The notes below the pieces were generated by a model. The model was not told where the DNA came from. It ran no database searches and saw only the letters and a program-made list of their open reading frames with translations. Position numbers and translations under genes: made by a program. A stretch of DNA of 64,000 bases from Faecousia sp900553805 (GTDB lineage Bacteria; Bacillota; Clostridia; Oscillospirales; Oscillospiraceae). Below are positions 63,939 through 64,000 of this stretch, one piece after another. Location: assembly GCA_937957765.1 (NCBI GenBank), contig CALFXG010000022.1:140009-204008 (forward strand). The letters are read 5' to 3'. The stretch's first letter is position 1. The number at the start of each line of letters is the position of its first letter.

Positions 63939-64000
63939 ACTTTAGGGCAACACCGCACAATTTGGCAAGAAGCCCCAGCCTGGATTTTTGGCTCAATTCA
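63939..64000. mobile_element. Fold-back element, family B, copy 2 (runs off the window)
   Basis: From the TTTAG flank, the 55 bases starting GGCAACACCGCACAATTTGG match the left arm of the element at 28797-29023 with a single change. Only the left arm is inside the window. Confidence 0.75.

Overview
The window reads as a high-GC chromosome segment of a Gram-positive anaerobe of the class Clostridia, most likely an Oscillospiraceae-type gut bacterium. The pointers are the uninterrupted S10-spc-alpha ribosomal cluster with a KOW-domain gene between map and infA, a zinc-type S14 and C+ L36, a CIRCE-controlled groESL, a class A RNase P RNA, S-layer homology repeats, CD1871A-type and cysteine-rich KTR small proteins, and a YesM/AraC-type two-component system beside a sugar ABC transporter. 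The genus cannot be named from the sequence alone.

Layout. 0-3 kb: end of the cell-elongation operon (mreC partial, mreD, PBP2). 3-9.3 kb (minus strand): typA, then a galactose/ribose-type ABC importer (mglB-mglA-mglC plus a small coiled-coil membrane protein). 9.5-11.8 kb: malic enzyme and a secreted Cys-pair protein. 11.9-27.9 kb: one 31-gene ribosomal/RNA polymerase/SecY cluster transcribed leftwards from a consensus promoter at 27864-27892. 28-31.1 kb: accessory block with a ribbon-helix-helix protein, two related hairpin mobile elements, and a redox operon (chagasin-like/thioredoxin fusion, CD1871A peptide, NapH-like 4Fe-4S membrane protein). 31.2-34.4 kb: murD-ispD-ispF and, divergently, rnpB. 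34.5-47.6 kb: an SLH surface protein and a carbohydrate locus with two divergent halves. The minus half is a binding protein, two permeases, a Gfo/Idh/MocA oxidoreductase, an unrecognised TIM-barrel-like protein and a SIS isomerase. The plus half is a frameshifted sensor kinase, its AraC-type response regulator, a second SIS protein and a PfkB kinase. 47.7-52.6 kb: HIT protein, small export-type membrane protein, a histidine-rich metal module with a CsoR-like repressor, a DtxR/MntR-like regulator with a Cys-rich partner, and an O-antigen-ligase-like membrane protein. 52.7-64 kb: HAD phosphatase, GH53 galactanase with remains of a second GH53 gene and a LacI gene, groESL, and a stretch of intact and decayed accessory genes.

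How the parts work together. The ribosomal cluster is conventional, apart from an Arg-rich tail on S3, a repeated tail on L3 and a TTG start on infA. The carbohydrate locus looks like a self-contained uptake-and-catabolism unit whose substrate I cannot name; its sensor kinase is split by a 28-bp direct repeat, and loss of one 62-bp repeat unit would restore the frame. The metal modules pair a repressor with its likely targets through shared promoter regions.

The most unusual signals are: (1) the potentially reversible frameshift in the sensor kinase; (2) two collinear fold-back element families (A at 28374, 33758 and, shortened, 52656; B at 28797 and 63939) with IS5-like YTAR flanks, one copy lying in the murD 5' UTR; (3) the chagasin-thioredoxin fusion in a CD1871A/4Fe-4S operon; (4) the carbohydrate locus with an uncharacterised intracellular barrel protein; (5) repeated deletion scars at 53.5-61 kb. 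No CRISPR array, prophage, complete insertion sequence or tRNA gene was seen.
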